A model generated the notes under the pieces. It made no database searches and was not told where the DNA came from. It saw only the letters and a program-made list of their open reading frames with translations. A stretch of 64,000 nt of DNA from Lachnospiraceae bacterium (lineage in GTDB: Bacteria; Bacillota; Clostridia; Lachnospirales; Lachnospiraceae). The position numbers and the translations under genes were made by a program. The number at the start of each line of letters is the position of its first letter. The stretch's first letter is position 1. Below are positions 8,068 to 16,931 of this stretch, piece by piece. Where the stretch lies: assembly GCA_022799175.1 (NCBI GenBank), contig JAAWNY010000005.1:16891-80890 (forward strand), read 5' to 3'.

Positions 8068-9132
8068 TTATTCTTCAATCGCCACATAGTCTTCTGGAAT
8101 TGTAATTCCCAGAGCGTCACAAAGACTTTTGTTATATTTTTTAGTAAACTGCGGTGCGTATTCGATAGGCATCTCAGAGATATTGGCTTCACCAGTCAAG
8201 ATCTTTGCCGCCATTTTTCCCGTGCCAACGCCCAGATCATAATAACTGATCGACAAAGTCGCCACTCCACAGCCTCTGCAGATTCCTTCTTCTCCTGCAA
8301 TGACTGGAACACCAGCCGGTTGACAAACATTATTTACCAACTCTGCATTGGCAGCAGCCGTATTATCCGTGGGCACATAAAGAACATCATTCTCTTCTGC
8401 AGCTTTCGTCACAATCGTGGTCAAATCATTGGAATCAGAAAATGCATAATACTCACAGGTGTAACCCAATTCCTCCAGAGCTGTCTTTACCGTATCTACC
8501 TGATACTGAGAATTTGCTTCGGCTGAGCAGTACAAAAGACCAACTTTTTTGGCATCGGGAAACAGCTCATTCAACATAGCCGCCTGCTCATCTAGCGGAG
8601 CCAGATCGGAAGTCCCGGAAATATTACCGCCTACCGTACCGGAAAAATCATCAATCCCCAAAGCCACGCCATATTCGGTTACGGAAGTTCCTAAAACCGG
8701 AATCTCGTTCGTGCCTGCTTGAGCCGCCTGAAGAGCTGGGGTCGCATTTGCCAAAATCAGATCCACATCAGAAGAAACGAAACTGTTGATGATGGTAGAA
8801 CAGGTATTAGAATCTCCCTGTGCATTTTGTTCATCAAAAGTAACCGCATCACCCAGTTCTTCCACCAACGCATCTTTAAAGCCCTGCGTTGCCGCATCCA
8901 AAGCATCATGCTGTACCAACTGACAAATCCCCACTGTGTAAGTATCACCAGAAGCCGTATTCTCTGTTTTCTCACTGCTATCAGCCGTCGCCCCAGTTGT
9001 CGTCTCCTCAGAGGCTGCCACTGTCGTCGTCTCTGCTGTTGTCGTCTCACCTGCTCCACCAGAACATGCTGCCATTGACAGTACCATGGAAGCAGCCAGC
9101 GCCATTGACAATAATTTTGCTGATTTTTTCAT
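8068..9132 (-). CDS. ABC transporter substrate-binding lipoprotein (COG2984/TrpX-like)
   Basis: A 354-residue lipoprotein: signal peptide with lipobox LSMAACS, a Thr/Glu/Ser-rich linker (about residues 27-60), then a two-lobed binding domain starting TYTVGICQLVQHDALDAA, the hallmark of the PF04392 group. It captures a small ligand outside the membrane for the permease and ATPase encoded downstream. A consensus promoter lies 55-83 bases upstream of the start. Relatives include tryptophan- and tyrosine-type importers, but residues that would fix the ligand cannot be read with confidence. Confidence 0.9.
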   Translation of the reverse strand: MKKSAKLLSMALAASMVLSMAACSGGAGETTTAETTTVAASEETTTGATADSSEKTENTASGDTYTVGICQLVQHDALDAATQGFKDALVEELGDAVTFDEQNAQGDSNTCSTIINSFVSSDVDLILANATPALQAAQAGTNEIPVLGTSVTEYGVALGIDDFSGTVGGNISGTSDLAPLDEQAAMLNELFPDAKKVGLLYCSAEANSQYQVDTVKTALEELGYTCEYYAFSDSNDLTTIVTKAAEENDVLYVPTDNTAAANAELVNNVCQPAGVPVIAGEEGICRGCGVATLSISYYDLGVGTGKMAAKILTGEANISEMPIEYAPQFTKKYNKSLCDALGITIPEDYVAIEE

Positions 9133-9186
9133 AATTCATATCTCCCTTTTCCTTCATTTTTATGTAGCCATAAAAGCACACTTGGT

Positions 9187-9215
9187 ATCATACTACAAAA
9201 TTTTCTCTACGTCAA
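9187..9215 (-). promoter_or_regulatory. Promoter of the COG2984-type ABC operon
   Basis: -35 TTGACG (9215-9210), 17-base spacer, -10 TATGAT (9192-9187). It diverges from the psiE-like promoter about 85 bases away. Confidence 0.72.
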
Positions 9216-9298
9216 CTTTATGATGCTTTAAAATGTTAAATTTTAACGTAATAAAGTAGATAGATAGAAATTTATAGATTCCATAAAGGATTAACTAT

Positions 9299-9327
9299 TT
9301 GCTATTTTGTGTTTCTTCTATTATAAT
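9299..9327 (+). promoter_or_regulatory. Promoter of the psiE-like gene
   Basis: -35 TTGCTA (9299-9304), 17-base spacer, -10 TATAAT (9322-9327). About 75 bases of leader separate it from the start codon. Confidence 0.65.
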
Positions 9328-9407
9328 GAGGGTTAGGAGAAGGAGTCCGAAATAAAACAACTATTCCGGCGCTATTTTCATCCCCAATACAATCAGGAGG
9401 AGAAGGT

Positions 9408-9809
9408 ATGAAACAACATTTAGGGCAAAGGGCTACGAAGGCACAAAATTTGGTTTACAACACTGCCATGCTTTTAGAGCTAATTGTGGCAGGAATTGTC
9501 ATCGTCGCATTATTGATCATGTTTTTGCAGGTTCCCGGTGAGCTAAAAACATTGGTGTTTACTGGAGAACTCAACCAATTTCTGAAATATATGTTTGATA
9601 TCATTATTGGTATTGAGCTGCTGAAAATGCTCTGTCGGCATGATCTGGATTCCGTAGTGGAAGTATTGCTATTCTCGGTGGCCAGAGAAATGATCATTGA
9701 ACATATGCCGATCTATTTTACACTCGTAGGGATTATTGCCATTTCTATTCTGTTCCTGATTCGAAAATTCTTGTTTGTATCGGCATTAGACAAAGAACAG
9801 GAAAAATAA
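9408..9809 (+). CDS. PsiE-like small membrane protein
   Basis: A 133-residue protein with three to four membrane spans and the PsiE-family central motif IELLKMLCRHDLDSVVEVLL, followed by VAREMIIEH. In E. coli PsiE is induced by phosphate starvation, but its biochemical role is unknown. The ribosome site AGGAGGAGAAGG is strong. The gene stands alone with its own promoter and a terminator. No phosphate-regulator box could be identified, so phosphate control is not supported here. Confidence 0.82.
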   Translation: MKQHLGQRATKAQNLVYNTAMLLELIVAGIVIVALLIMFLQVPGELKTLVFTGELNQFLKYMFDIIIGIELLKMLCRHDLDSVVEVLLFSVAREMIIEHMPIYFTLVGIIAISILFLIRKFLFVSALDKEQEK

Positions 9810-9830
9810 CGAGCTCCCTCTGCCAGCGCT

Positions 9831-9867
9831 GCAGGTCAGAATTATCATTTTTCTGACCTGCCTTTTT
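9831..9867 (+). terminator. Terminator after the psiE-like gene
   Basis: Perfect arms gcaggtcaga/tctgacctgc with an 11-base loop, then cttttt. It ends at the stop codon of the convergent dipeptidase gene. Confidence 0.85.
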
Positions 9868-10861
9868 AAAGCAATTCTTGATACAACCGAAGTACGTTGC
9901 CATAAAAAACGGCTTCAATCTCTCCCGTATGGAACCCCTGGCGTTCCATCTCCTCTGCCAACAGCGGAATTCCCGAACAATCTCTCATCTCCACAATACT
10001 AGTAATCCCATCAAAGTCACTTCCCAGACCTATACAGCCAATTCCTCCGATTTGTTTCATATGTTTCATATGTTTTACCATATCCCGACAATTACTGTGG
10101 ATCGGGTCGGCTCCGTTCTCCTCATTTTTGAGAAAGGATGCACAAAAATTAATTCCTGCCACCCCTCCTCGTTCTGCTAATGCTCGAATCATTTCATCTG
10201 TAAGATTTCGAGGATGCGATGCCAGAGAACGGGCATTCGAATGACTGGCTACAAATGGCTTTTTTGTGTAACGAAACACATCCCAGATTCCTGCATCATT
10301 CAAATGAGAAATATCAAGAATCATTCCCAAATTTTCCATTTCCTGAACGAATTCAATTCCCTTGTTTGTCAGTCCATGCTCTGTATCCGCCACACAGACG
10401 GGCGGACGCTCATTTCCCGACACGATCCGATTGGGATACCCCAATTCATTGGGAAAATTCCAGGTCAAAGTCATCATCCGGACTCCCATTCGATAAAAAT
10501 CCCGCAAAAAAGCAATCTCCCCTTGACAGACTCCTCCTTCCTCAATGCTAAGCAGAGCAGAAAGTTTCCCTTTTTTCCAGTTTTTTTCAATATCTTCCCA
10601 ACTTCTTACCACATCAATCTTGTCAATATTGGCAGCCATTTCTTCATAAAATACATCAATCAATCGCATTGCATATTCAAATGGCCTTTCTTGTTTCCCA
10701 AGATGCACATACACAGCAAAATTTTGTAAAAAATAATCGCCCTTTTCCATTTTTAATAAATCAATATGTAAATTGTTTTTTAAAAGTTTTTCTTGTTCAC
10801 CATTTTTTCTACGTTCATACAATTCATAAATGGTATCGCAATGCATATCCACTACTTTCAT
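9866..10861 (-). CDS. Membrane dipeptidase (peptidase family M19)
   Basis: A 331-residue zinc dipeptidase of the renal-dipeptidase family. Metal-binding HxD is in VDMHCDT at the N-terminus, the bridging Glu in LSIEEGG, and further His ligands in ILDISHLND and ASHSNARS. It splits dipeptides, often with a D- or dehydro-residue at the C-terminal position, and is soluble with no signal peptide. The ribosome site is agaggaggagaaga. A leader with a terminator hairpin and a 51-codon open frame lies directly upstream and may control it. Confidence 0.93.
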   Translation of the reverse strand: MKVVDMHCDTIYELYERRKNGEQEKLLKNNLHIDLLKMEKGDYFLQNFAVYVHLGKQERPFEYAMRLIDVFYEEMAANIDKIDVVRSWEDIEKNWKKGKLSALLSIEEGGVCQGEIAFLRDFYRMGVRMMTLTWNFPNELGYPNRIVSGNERPPVCVADTEHGLTNKGIEFVQEMENLGMILDISHLNDAGIWDVFRYTKKPFVASHSNARSLASHPRNLTDEMIRALAERGGVAGINFCASFLKNEENGADPIHSNCRDMVKHMKHMKQIGGIGCIGLGSDFDGITSIVEMRDCSGIPLLAEEMERQGFHTGEIEAVFYGNVLRLYQELL

Positions 10862-10877
10862 TCTTCTCCTCCTCTTT

Positions 10878-11033
10878 TCATGACGATTCCATCTCTATTT
10901 TAGCTTTTTTTGAATTCTCTGCCTCCACTAAAAAAATCCTGCATAGCAGGATTTTTCGCCTGTGGCAGGTTGTTTTCGTAACAGGATTCCTCATCGCCGC
11001 AGTGCGTTCTCCCACGGAGCGTTTTTGTTTCAT
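10878..11033 (-). CDS. Possible 51-codon leader open frame
   Basis: The ATG at 11033 (MKQKRSVGERTAAMRNP) has AAAGGTG six bases upstream. The frame reads straight through the terminator hairpin at 10930-10957 and stops 16 bases before the dipeptidase start. Its basic, compositionally odd product matches no family I know. It may be a true leader peptide, part of a dispersed repeat, or chance; I lean to non-coding or repeat. Confidence 0.3.
   Translation of the reverse strand: MKQKRSVGERTAAMRNPVTKTTCHRRKILLCRIFLVEAENSKKAKIEMESS
10930..10957 (-). terminator. Terminator hairpin inside the dipeptidase leader
   Basis: The arms aaaatcctgc/gcaggatttt carry a 3-base loop and seven U on the minus strand. 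It lies about 70 bases upstream of the dipeptidase start, not after a gene. An upstream AATCCTG copy (about 10990-10983) is identical to the left arm and could pair with the right arm instead, as in an attenuator. Confidence 0.65.
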
Positions 11034-11056
11034 CGAACGCACCTTTCTATGAAAGA

Positions 11057-11092
11057 ATAAAAAGAGCCTGCCCCTAGAGACAAGCTCTGTGA
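11057..11092 (-). terminator. Terminator after mgsA
   Basis: The arms AGAGCTTG/CAGGCTCT (one G-U pair) with a 12-base loop, followed on the minus strand by five U. It starts about 10 bases past the mgsA stop. Confidence 0.75.
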
Positions 11093-11102
11093 TAATCCTA
11101 CA

Positions 11103-11573
11103 TCAGAGTGTCTCCGCCCGCTCCTGAATATTTTTGCGGAAATTAATCACATCATGCTGGTAATCCTGATCCATCTTCTCTGAAGTAATCATAAAATCTG
11201 CTGTCGCTTTGTTAACAGCAATCGGAATATCATATACCTGTGCAATCCGCATGAGTGCTTTGACATCCGTATCATGAGGTTGAGCGGTCAGCGGATCGGA
11301 AAAAAACACCACAAAATCGATCACACCTTCCACAATCTTTGCCCCTATCTGCTGATCTCCGCCTAAAGGACCACTGTTGTATCCCTTCACTGTCAATCCA
11401 GTCTGATCGGTGATCATCCGTGCTGTAGTTCCCGTTCCATACAAATTGTGATGCTTCAATATTGCATAGTGTTCTTTACACCATTCGATCAATTTTGCTT
11501 TTTCATTATCATGAGCAATCAATGCAATGTCTTTCTTTGGCCCAATCGTAAACGTTATATAATCTTTTGCCAT
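11103..11573 (-). CDS. mgsA: Methylglyoxal synthase
   Basis: A 156-residue enzyme that turns dihydroxyacetone phosphate into methylglyoxal and phosphate, a bypass of lower glycolysis under phosphate limitation. Family motifs: FTIGPKKDIALIAHD, NLYGTGTTA, the phosphate-binding NSGPLGGDQQIG with the catalytic Asp region, and DPLTAQPHDTDVKAL. The ATG at 11573 (MAKDY) is chosen because AAGGAG lies 9 bases upstream; the other ATG three codons earlier abuts that site. It has its own promoter and terminator. Confidence 0.95.
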   Translation of the reverse strand: MAKDYITFTIGPKKDIALIAHDNEKAKLIEWCKEHYAILKHHNLYGTGTTARMITDQTGLTVKGYNSGPLGGDQQIGAKIVEGVIDFVVFFSDPLTAQPHDTDVKALMRIAQVYDIPIAVNKATADFMITSEKMDQDYQHDVINFRKNIQERAETL

Positions 11574-11628
11574 AGCTATCATCTCCTTTCTCTATGGCTT
11601 TTGTATACGCTTCTAACGTACTCCAAAA

Positions 11629-11657
11629 GTTATACCATGAGCCTTCAGAAAACACAA
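11629..11657 (-). promoter_or_regulatory. Promoter of mgsA
   Basis: -35 TTGTGT (11657-11652), 17-base spacer, -10 TATAAC (11634-11629). Confidence 0.55.
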
Positions 11658-11701
11658 GTTAAATTATGGTAAATATTTTTTGACATTTTTCCAAACAATT
11701 A

Positions 11702-12313
11702 TCAGACAATTTTTTCTATTGTATCCGTTGACTGTATCATCTGCTCAATTAACCCCCAAATTTCCTCTCGCCCCTGTTTTGTCACCGAAGAAAAAGGAAT
11801 CACTGTGATGTCTTTTTCAAGTCCCAGTCCTTCTCGCATCATTTTTATATGTTTCGAAATCTGACTGCGATTGAGTTTGTCAGCTTTTGTTGCAATAATC
11901 ACCGGTATATATCCCTGAGATTGTATCCAATCTGCCATCAATTTATCATTTGCTGACGGTTCGTGACGGATATCTATAAGCAAAAACACACATTTTAACA
12001 TACGAGACTTCTGCAGATATCGTTCAATCATCTTTCCCCATCGAGCTTTTTCCTCTACCGGAACTTTCGCATAACCATATCCGGGAAGATCAACATAATA
12101 AAAGCTGTCATTAATCTTATAAAAATTAATCGTCTGGGTCTTTCCCGGCTGGGCAGACGTTCTAGCCAGAGACTTTCGATTCATCAATCCATTAATTAAA
12201 GAAGACTTTCCCACATTTGATTTTCCGGCAAAAGCAAATTCTGGACAGCTGTTTTCCGGCAATTTACTGGTAATTCCACAGACCGTTTCCAATTCTGCTG
12301 TTTTGATAATCAT
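11702..12313 (-). CDS. ysxC: Ribosome-biogenesis GTPase YsxC/EngB
   Basis: A 203-residue TrmE-Era-like GTPase needed for 50S subunit assembly in Bacillus. G1 is GKSNVGKSS, G3 is DLPGYGYAKV and G4 is TKADKL. The open frame continues 94 codons upstream over the end of lon, but GGAG sits seven bases before the ATG at 12313, and the product from there has the normal family length and the usual family N-terminus. It follows lon by 44 bases, the classic lon-ysxC pair of Firmicutes. Confidence 0.95.
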   Translation of the reverse strand: MIIKTAELETVCGITSKLPENSCPEFAFAGKSNVGKSSLINGLMNRKSLARTSAQPGKTQTINFYKINDSFYYVDLPGYGYAKVPVEEKARWGKMIERYLQKSRMLKCVFLLIDIRHEPSANDKLMADWIQSQGYIPVIIATKADKLNRSQISKHIKMMREGLGLEKDITVIPFSSVTKQGREEIWGLIEQMIQSTDTIEKIV

Positions 12314-12357
12314 AAATTTCTCCGTTTCTGTCTGGATCGTACCCCGGAAAAGTTTTC

Positions 12358-14676
12358 TTAAACACTTTCTTTGAGCGTTTCTTTCAGCACTTCTTCCATC
12401 GTCTTTACATATACAATCCGTAAACCTTTCGTTATTTCTTTTGACAATTCTGCAATATCGGATCGATTCTTTTCTGGCACTAACACCGTTTGGATATGCG
12501 CCATCTTCGCTGCTAGTATTTTTTCTTTCAGACCACCAATCGGCAACACTCGTCCCCGCAGAGTGATCTCTCCCGTCATTGCTATCTGAGCACAAACTTT
12601 TTGCTGTACTACTGCCGATAACATCGCAGTCGCCATCGTTATTCCTGCTGATGGTCCATCTTTAGGAACCGCGCCTTCCGGAATATGGATATGGATATCA
12701 TGCTTTTCAAAATAATCATCACTAACCTGATAATCGGGACAAATCGACCGCACATATGTCAGAGCTGTCTGTGCCGATTCTTTCATCACATCTCCCATCT
12801 GTCCCGTCATCTTCATCTCGCCCTTTCCTGGCATTACATTCACTTCAATCTGAAGCGTGTCTCCTCCGACACTGGTCCAAGCCAATCCCCGAGCAATCCC
12901 TATCTCATCCTCTTCATTGGCATCCTCAAAACGGATCTTTTCTTTGCCCAAATATTTTTCCAGATTCTGTTCGGTGATCCGAATCCCGTCCCGTTTGTTT
13001 TCTAAAAATTCTCTTGCCGCTTTCCGAAATATCTCTCCGATCCTGCGCTCTAAATTGCGTACTCCAGCCTCCCTGGTGTAATTATGAATAATTTTTTTGA
13101 GAACTCCGTCCGATATCCGGATCGTTTTCTCGGTCAAACCACATTTTTCCAGTTGCTTTCCCACCAAAAAATCTCTTGCAATATGAAATTTTTCATTTTC
13201 TGTATAACTGTTGATCTCGATAATCTCCATACGATCCAAGAGCGGACGCGGGATCGATTGTGTGGTATTGGCTGTTGCAATAAAAAGCACAGGCGAAAGA
13301 TTAATAGGCACTTCTACATAATGATCTCGAAAACGAACATTTTGCTCCCCATCCAACACTTCCAAAAGAGCAGATGAGGTATCTCCTTTATAATCACTGC
13401 TTACCTTATCAATCTCATCCAGTAGCATCAATGGATTCGATACTCCGGCCTGACGCAATCCTTCTACCAGTCTCCCCGGCATAGCGCCCACATAGGTCTT
13501 CCGATGTCCACGAATCTCTGCCTCATCTCGTACTCCTCCCAAGCTGATCCGAACATATTTTTTATTCAGTGCCCGAGCTATGGATCTAGCTATGGAAGTT
13601 TTTCCTGTACCCGGCGGTCCCACAAGACATAAAATCGGACCAGTACTCTTTTTTGTCAAAGTCCGGACCGCTAAATATTCTAGTACCCGTTCCTTCACCT
13701 TTTCCAGACCATAATGATCCGTATCCAAAATCTCTGCCGCATGCTTTAAATCATTGTTGTCCCTAGACACTTTATTCCATGGAAGTTCCAGCAATGTTTC
13801 AATGTAGGTTCGAATCACGTTGCCTTCCTGACTGCTTCCTGGCATTGCCCGAAAACGTTCAATTTCTTTATGCAGCTTTTCTTTCACTTCCTTATCTGCC
13901 TTCAAAGCCGAAAGTTTATTCTCATATTCATCCGACTCTGACACAGGATCCTCTCCCAGCTCCTGACGGATAATCTTCATCTGCTCTCTCAGAATATAAT
14001 CTCTTTGATTTTTATCTACTACCGCCTTCACCTTAGCCTGAAATTCCTGACGGATGCGAGAAATCTCAATTTCTTCTGTCAGACTGTTTACTAAAACTTC
14101 ATATCGGGTAATCGCATCTGCCGCATCAAGGTAATTCTGTCGCACGGAATAATCCCAGGGAAGTTGGCTTGCCATCTGAAGCATCATATCATCCAACCCA
14201 CTCGCTGTCATCAGATTGGGAAGTACCTCTCTGGCAAATTTGGGGTGCTGATGCCCATACTCCTCTACCTTGTCTTTCAACACTCTCTGCATAGCTTCCG
14301 CAGTCAAAGAATCTACATCATCATTTCTCCAGGGAGATACCATGATCTCCCCCATCAAAGCCGGATCCACAGAATCCAACATTAAAAGCTCTGCCCGCTC
14401 CAGCCCTTCCACCATTACCCGCACCACATTACTCGGCATCTTCACCAACTGCTTTACTTTCACAATCACTCCAATATGGTAAAGCTGTTCCATCTGGGGA
14501 CTAGCATCATTCGGATCCCTCTGTGTAACCACACAAATCCTCTGATCCCCAACCATCGCTCTTTCTACCGCTGCTACCGATCGAGAACGACTGATATCAA
14601 AACTTATGGTCATCTTTGGCAATACCGTCAACGCCCGCAGCGCAATCACTGGCATTGTCGTCACTGTCGTTTCCAT
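12358..14676 (-). CDS. lon: ATP-dependent Lon protease (LonA)
   Basis: A 772-residue cytosolic AAA+ serine protease. The N-terminal substrate domain opens with PVIALRALTVLPKMTISFD. AAA+ Walker A is GPPGTGKTS and the Walker B region is MLLDEIDK. The proteolytic domain has the catalytic Ser in KDGPSAGITMA and the Lys in PIGGLKEKILAA. The ATG at 14676 follows GAGGAGG. A terminator separates it from clpX, so lon-ysxC is its own transcription unit, though no strong promoter could be read upstream. It degrades misfolded and regulatory proteins. Confidence 0.97.
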   Translation of the reverse strand: METTVTTMPVIALRALTVLPKMTISFDISRSRSVAAVERAMVGDQRICVVTQRDPNDASPQMEQLYHIGVIVKVKQLVKMPSNVVRVMVEGLERAELLMLDSVDPALMGEIMVSPWRNDDVDSLTAEAMQRVLKDKVEEYGHQHPKFAREVLPNLMTASGLDDMMLQMASQLPWDYSVRQNYLDAADAITRYEVLVNSLTEEIEISRIRQEFQAKVKAVVDKNQRDYILREQMKIIRQELGEDPVSESDEYENKLSALKADKEVKEKLHKEIERFRAMPGSSQEGNVIRTYIETLLELPWNKVSRDNNDLKHAAEILDTDHYGLEKVKERVLEYLAVRTLTKKSTGPILCLVGPPGTGKTSIARSIARALNKKYVRISLGGVRDEAEIRGHRKTYVGAMPGRLVEGLRQAGVSNPLMLLDEIDKVSSDYKGDTSSALLEVLDGEQNVRFRDHYVEVPINLSPVLFIATANTTQSIPRPLLDRMEIIEINSYTENEKFHIARDFLVGKQLEKCGLTEKTIRISDGVLKKIIHNYTREAGVRNLERRIGEIFRKAAREFLENKRDGIRITEQNLEKYLGKEKIRFEDANEEDEIGIARGLAWTSVGGDTLQIEVNVMPGKGEMKMTGQMGDVMKESAQTALTYVRSICPDYQVSDDYFEKHDIHIHIPEGAVPKDGPSAGITMATAMLSAVVQQKVCAQIAMTGEITLRGRVLPIGGLKEKILAAKMAHIQTVLVPEKNRSDIAELSKEITKGLRIVYVKTMEEVLKETLKESV

Positions 14677-14751
14677 TTTATCCTCCTCGTTTCTCCCTAA
14701 TATGACTGTAGTACACAAATTAAGAACATAATTTTAAACACTTTCTAGTAA

Positions 14752-14779
14752 AAATGGGAGCCTCAGCTCCCATTTTCCA
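14752..14779 (-). terminator. Terminator after clpX
   Basis: The arms aatgggagc/gctcccatt followed on the minus strand by ttttac. It splits the tig-clpP-clpX unit from lon-ysxC. Confidence 0.75.
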
Positions 14780-14792
14780 CGACTGGAATCTT

Positions 14793-16094
14793 TTATGCAA
14801 TCTCTCCTGGTCTGTCTTTTTTTCTTCTCTGAGAAAGTGTCTTACGGGGAACAGTTGTATCTCGATACACTAGTTCTGGCTCTCCTGTCTTGTCTACAAC
14901 GCCCTTCGTAACCTTACAAATTCCAATGCTGCTGTCTGACGGAATCTCATACATCAAATCCATCACTGCTGACTCCATAATCGACCGTAAACCACGGGCA
15001 CCGGTCTTGCGTTTCACTGCAAGGCTGGCGATTTCCAAAAGCGCCTCTCTGGTAAACTCAAGCTTTACATCATCCAACTCAAATAGCTTCTGATATTGTT
15101 TGGTGATCGCGTTCTTTGGTTCTGTCAAAATCCGGACCAGCGCTTCCTCACTCAAAAGCTCTAAAGATACACTCACTGGCACACGACCAATAAACTCTGG
15201 AATTAGACCAAACTTTATCAAATCCTGAGGTTCGGCTTTTCGTAATAACTCATCAATATCCTGACGGCTTTTATCCACAATCTCTGCATTAAATCCAATC
15301 GAACCAGCGCTGAGCCGACGCTCAATAATCTTCTCTAAGCCGTCAAAAGCTCCTCCACAGATAAACAGGATATTGGTCGTATCAATTTGCAGAAGCTCCT
15401 GATGTGGATGCTTTCTACCTCCCTGAGGCGGGACGCTGGCTATCGTACCTTCTAATATCTTCAACAGCGCCTGCTGAACTCCCTCACCGGAAACATCTCT
15501 GGTGATGGATACATTTTCCGACTTTTTTGTAATCTTATCAATCTCATCAATATAGATGATCCCATATTCTGCCTTCGAAATATCATAATCTGCTGCCTGA
15601 ATCAGCTTAAGCAGAATATTCTCCACATCTTCTCCTACATAACCGGCCTCTGTCAATGCCGTAGCATCTGCTATTGCAAAAGGTACATTCAACACCTTCG
15701 CCAAAGTCTGAGCCAAATAGGTCTTGCCTGATCCAGTGGGACCCAGCATCAGAATATTACTCTTTTGTACATCTACATCCATCTCTTTTCTGACCGTGAT
15801 CCTCTTATAGTGATTATAAACGGCAACCGACAACACCTTCTTTGCCAATTCCTGTCCAATCACATATTCATCCAAAAAAGCTTTAATCTCCTTTGGCTTT
15901 AGCAAATTAATTCCATCAAAATCTGGACCGGTACTTTCCTGCTCGTCTAGCTCCTCCTCCAGAATCTCTGCGCAAAGGTCAATGCACTCGTCGCAGATAA
16001 AAACATTGTTGGAACCGGCAATCAGCTTTTTTACTTGATCCTGAGTCTTCCCGCAAAAAGAGCATCTTACTCGGTCATCCATTCTGCTCGGCAT
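14793..16094 (-). CDS. clpX: ATP-dependent Clp protease ATP-binding subunit ClpX
   Basis: A 433-residue AAA+ unfoldase that feeds substrates into ClpP. The N-terminal zinc-binding domain has Cys11, Cys14, Cys34 and Cys37. Walker A is GPTGSGKT, the Walker B region is IIYIDEIDK, and an RRL segment ([11 protein letters not shown]) and sensor-2 GARGLRS are present. The ClpP-binding loop lies in [13 protein letters not shown], where IGF-type loops sit in this family. It follows clpP by 68 bases in the conserved tig-clpP-clpX order. Confidence 0.97.
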   Translation of the reverse strand: MPSRMDDRVRCSFCGKTQDQVKKLIAGSNNVFICDECIDLCAEILEEELDEQESTGPDFDGINLLKPKEIKAFLDEYVIGQELAKKVLSVAVYNHYKRITVRKEMDVDVQKSNILMLGPTGSGKTYLAQTLAKVLNVPFAIADATALTEAGYVGEDVENILLKLIQAADYDISKAEYGIIYIDEIDKITKKSENVSITRDVSGEGVQQALLKILEGTIASVPPQGGRKHPHQELLQIDTTNILFICGGAFDGLEKIIERRLSAGSIGFNAEIVDKSRQDIDELLRKAEPQDLIKFGLIPEFIGRVPVSVSLELLSEEALVRILTEPKNAITKQYQKLFELDDVKLEFTREALLEIASLAVKRKTGARGLRSIMESAVMDLMYEIPSDSSIGICKVTKGVVDKTGEPELVYRDTTVPRKTLSQRRKKDRPGEIA

Positions 16095-16162
16095 AACACA
16101 CCTCTATCCTTTCTTACCAATCATTCTTTCTTAATATCCGCCGTACTACAATGACTGCTATT

Positions 16163-16744
16163 CTAATGTTTCACCAAAATCTGATCCACCAGTCCGTAAC
16201 TCACTGCTTCCTCCGCTGTCAGATAATGATCTCTCTCGGTATCGCGACATACCACTTCATAAGGCTGTCCCGTGTTGGCCGCAAGAATGCGATTCAGCTT
16301 TTCCTTTGTCTGTAAAATCTTCTCCGCCACAATCTGAATCTCTGTCGCCTGTCCCCGTGCTCCACCAGACGGCTGGTGAATCATCACTTCCGCATTCGGA
16401 AGAATAAAACGCTTGCCCTTAGCACCACCTGCTAAAAGAAACGCTCCCATGCTGGCTGCCATACCGACACACAAAGTTGATACATCGGACTTGATATAGT
16501 TCATCGTATCATAGATTGCCATGCCTGCAGTCACAGAACCACCAGGACTGTTAATATATAAGTTGATATCCTTACCCGGATCTTCCGCTTCCAAAAACAA
16601 TAACTGTGCAACTACCACACTGGCCGACACATCTGTCACTTCTTCTCCCAGGAAGATAATTCTCTCCTTCAGCAACCGGGAATATATGTCATACGAACGT
16701 TCTCCTCTGCTGGTCTGCTCAATTACATAAGGTATTAACGGCAT
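16163..16744 (-). CDS. clpP: ATP-dependent Clp protease proteolytic subunit ClpP
   Basis: A 193-residue serine peptidase forming the barrel of ClpXP. From the ATG at 16744 the catalytic triad falls at Ser98 (GMAASMG), His123 (MIHQP) and Asp172, exactly the standard ClpP numbering, which confirms this start over the open frame nine codons longer. AGGAGG lies seven bases upstream. It lies 187 bases downstream of tig with no clear terminator between, so co-transcription is likely. Confidence 0.97.
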   Translation of the reverse strand: MPLIPYVIEQTSRGERSYDIYSRLLKERIIFLGEEVTDVSASVVVAQLLFLEAEDPGKDINLYINSPGGSVTAGMAIYDTMNYIKSDVSTLCVGMAASMGAFLLAGGAKGKRFILPNAEVMIHQPSGGARGQATEIQIVAEKILQTKEKLNRILAANTGQPYEVVCRDTERDHYLTAEEAVSYGLVDQILVKH

Positions 16745-16931
16745 AATCAATCCTCCTTGCTTTTGACGCATTTACATTATAATGTTGATACAACTCCCTG
16801 CCGCCGCGCCAAAAACGACAGGTGAATTCCGAATACACGGGATAGAAGTGCGGTTCTCCGAACTCCCGGAAATCCACACTTCCTTCATACTTTTTTGTAA
16901 CTGTCTCATACCCTTACAGTCACAAAACCAA

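Noticed and set aside
9133..9407. T-box or amino-acid leader before the ABC operon
   Set aside because: No T-box sequence, specifier hairpin or terminator is present; the promoter is only about 60 bases from the start codon.
12314..12595. N-terminal extension of YsxC over the end of lon
   Set aside because: The frame is open but its residues are low in conserved features; GGAG precedes the ATG at 12313 and that start gives the normal family length.
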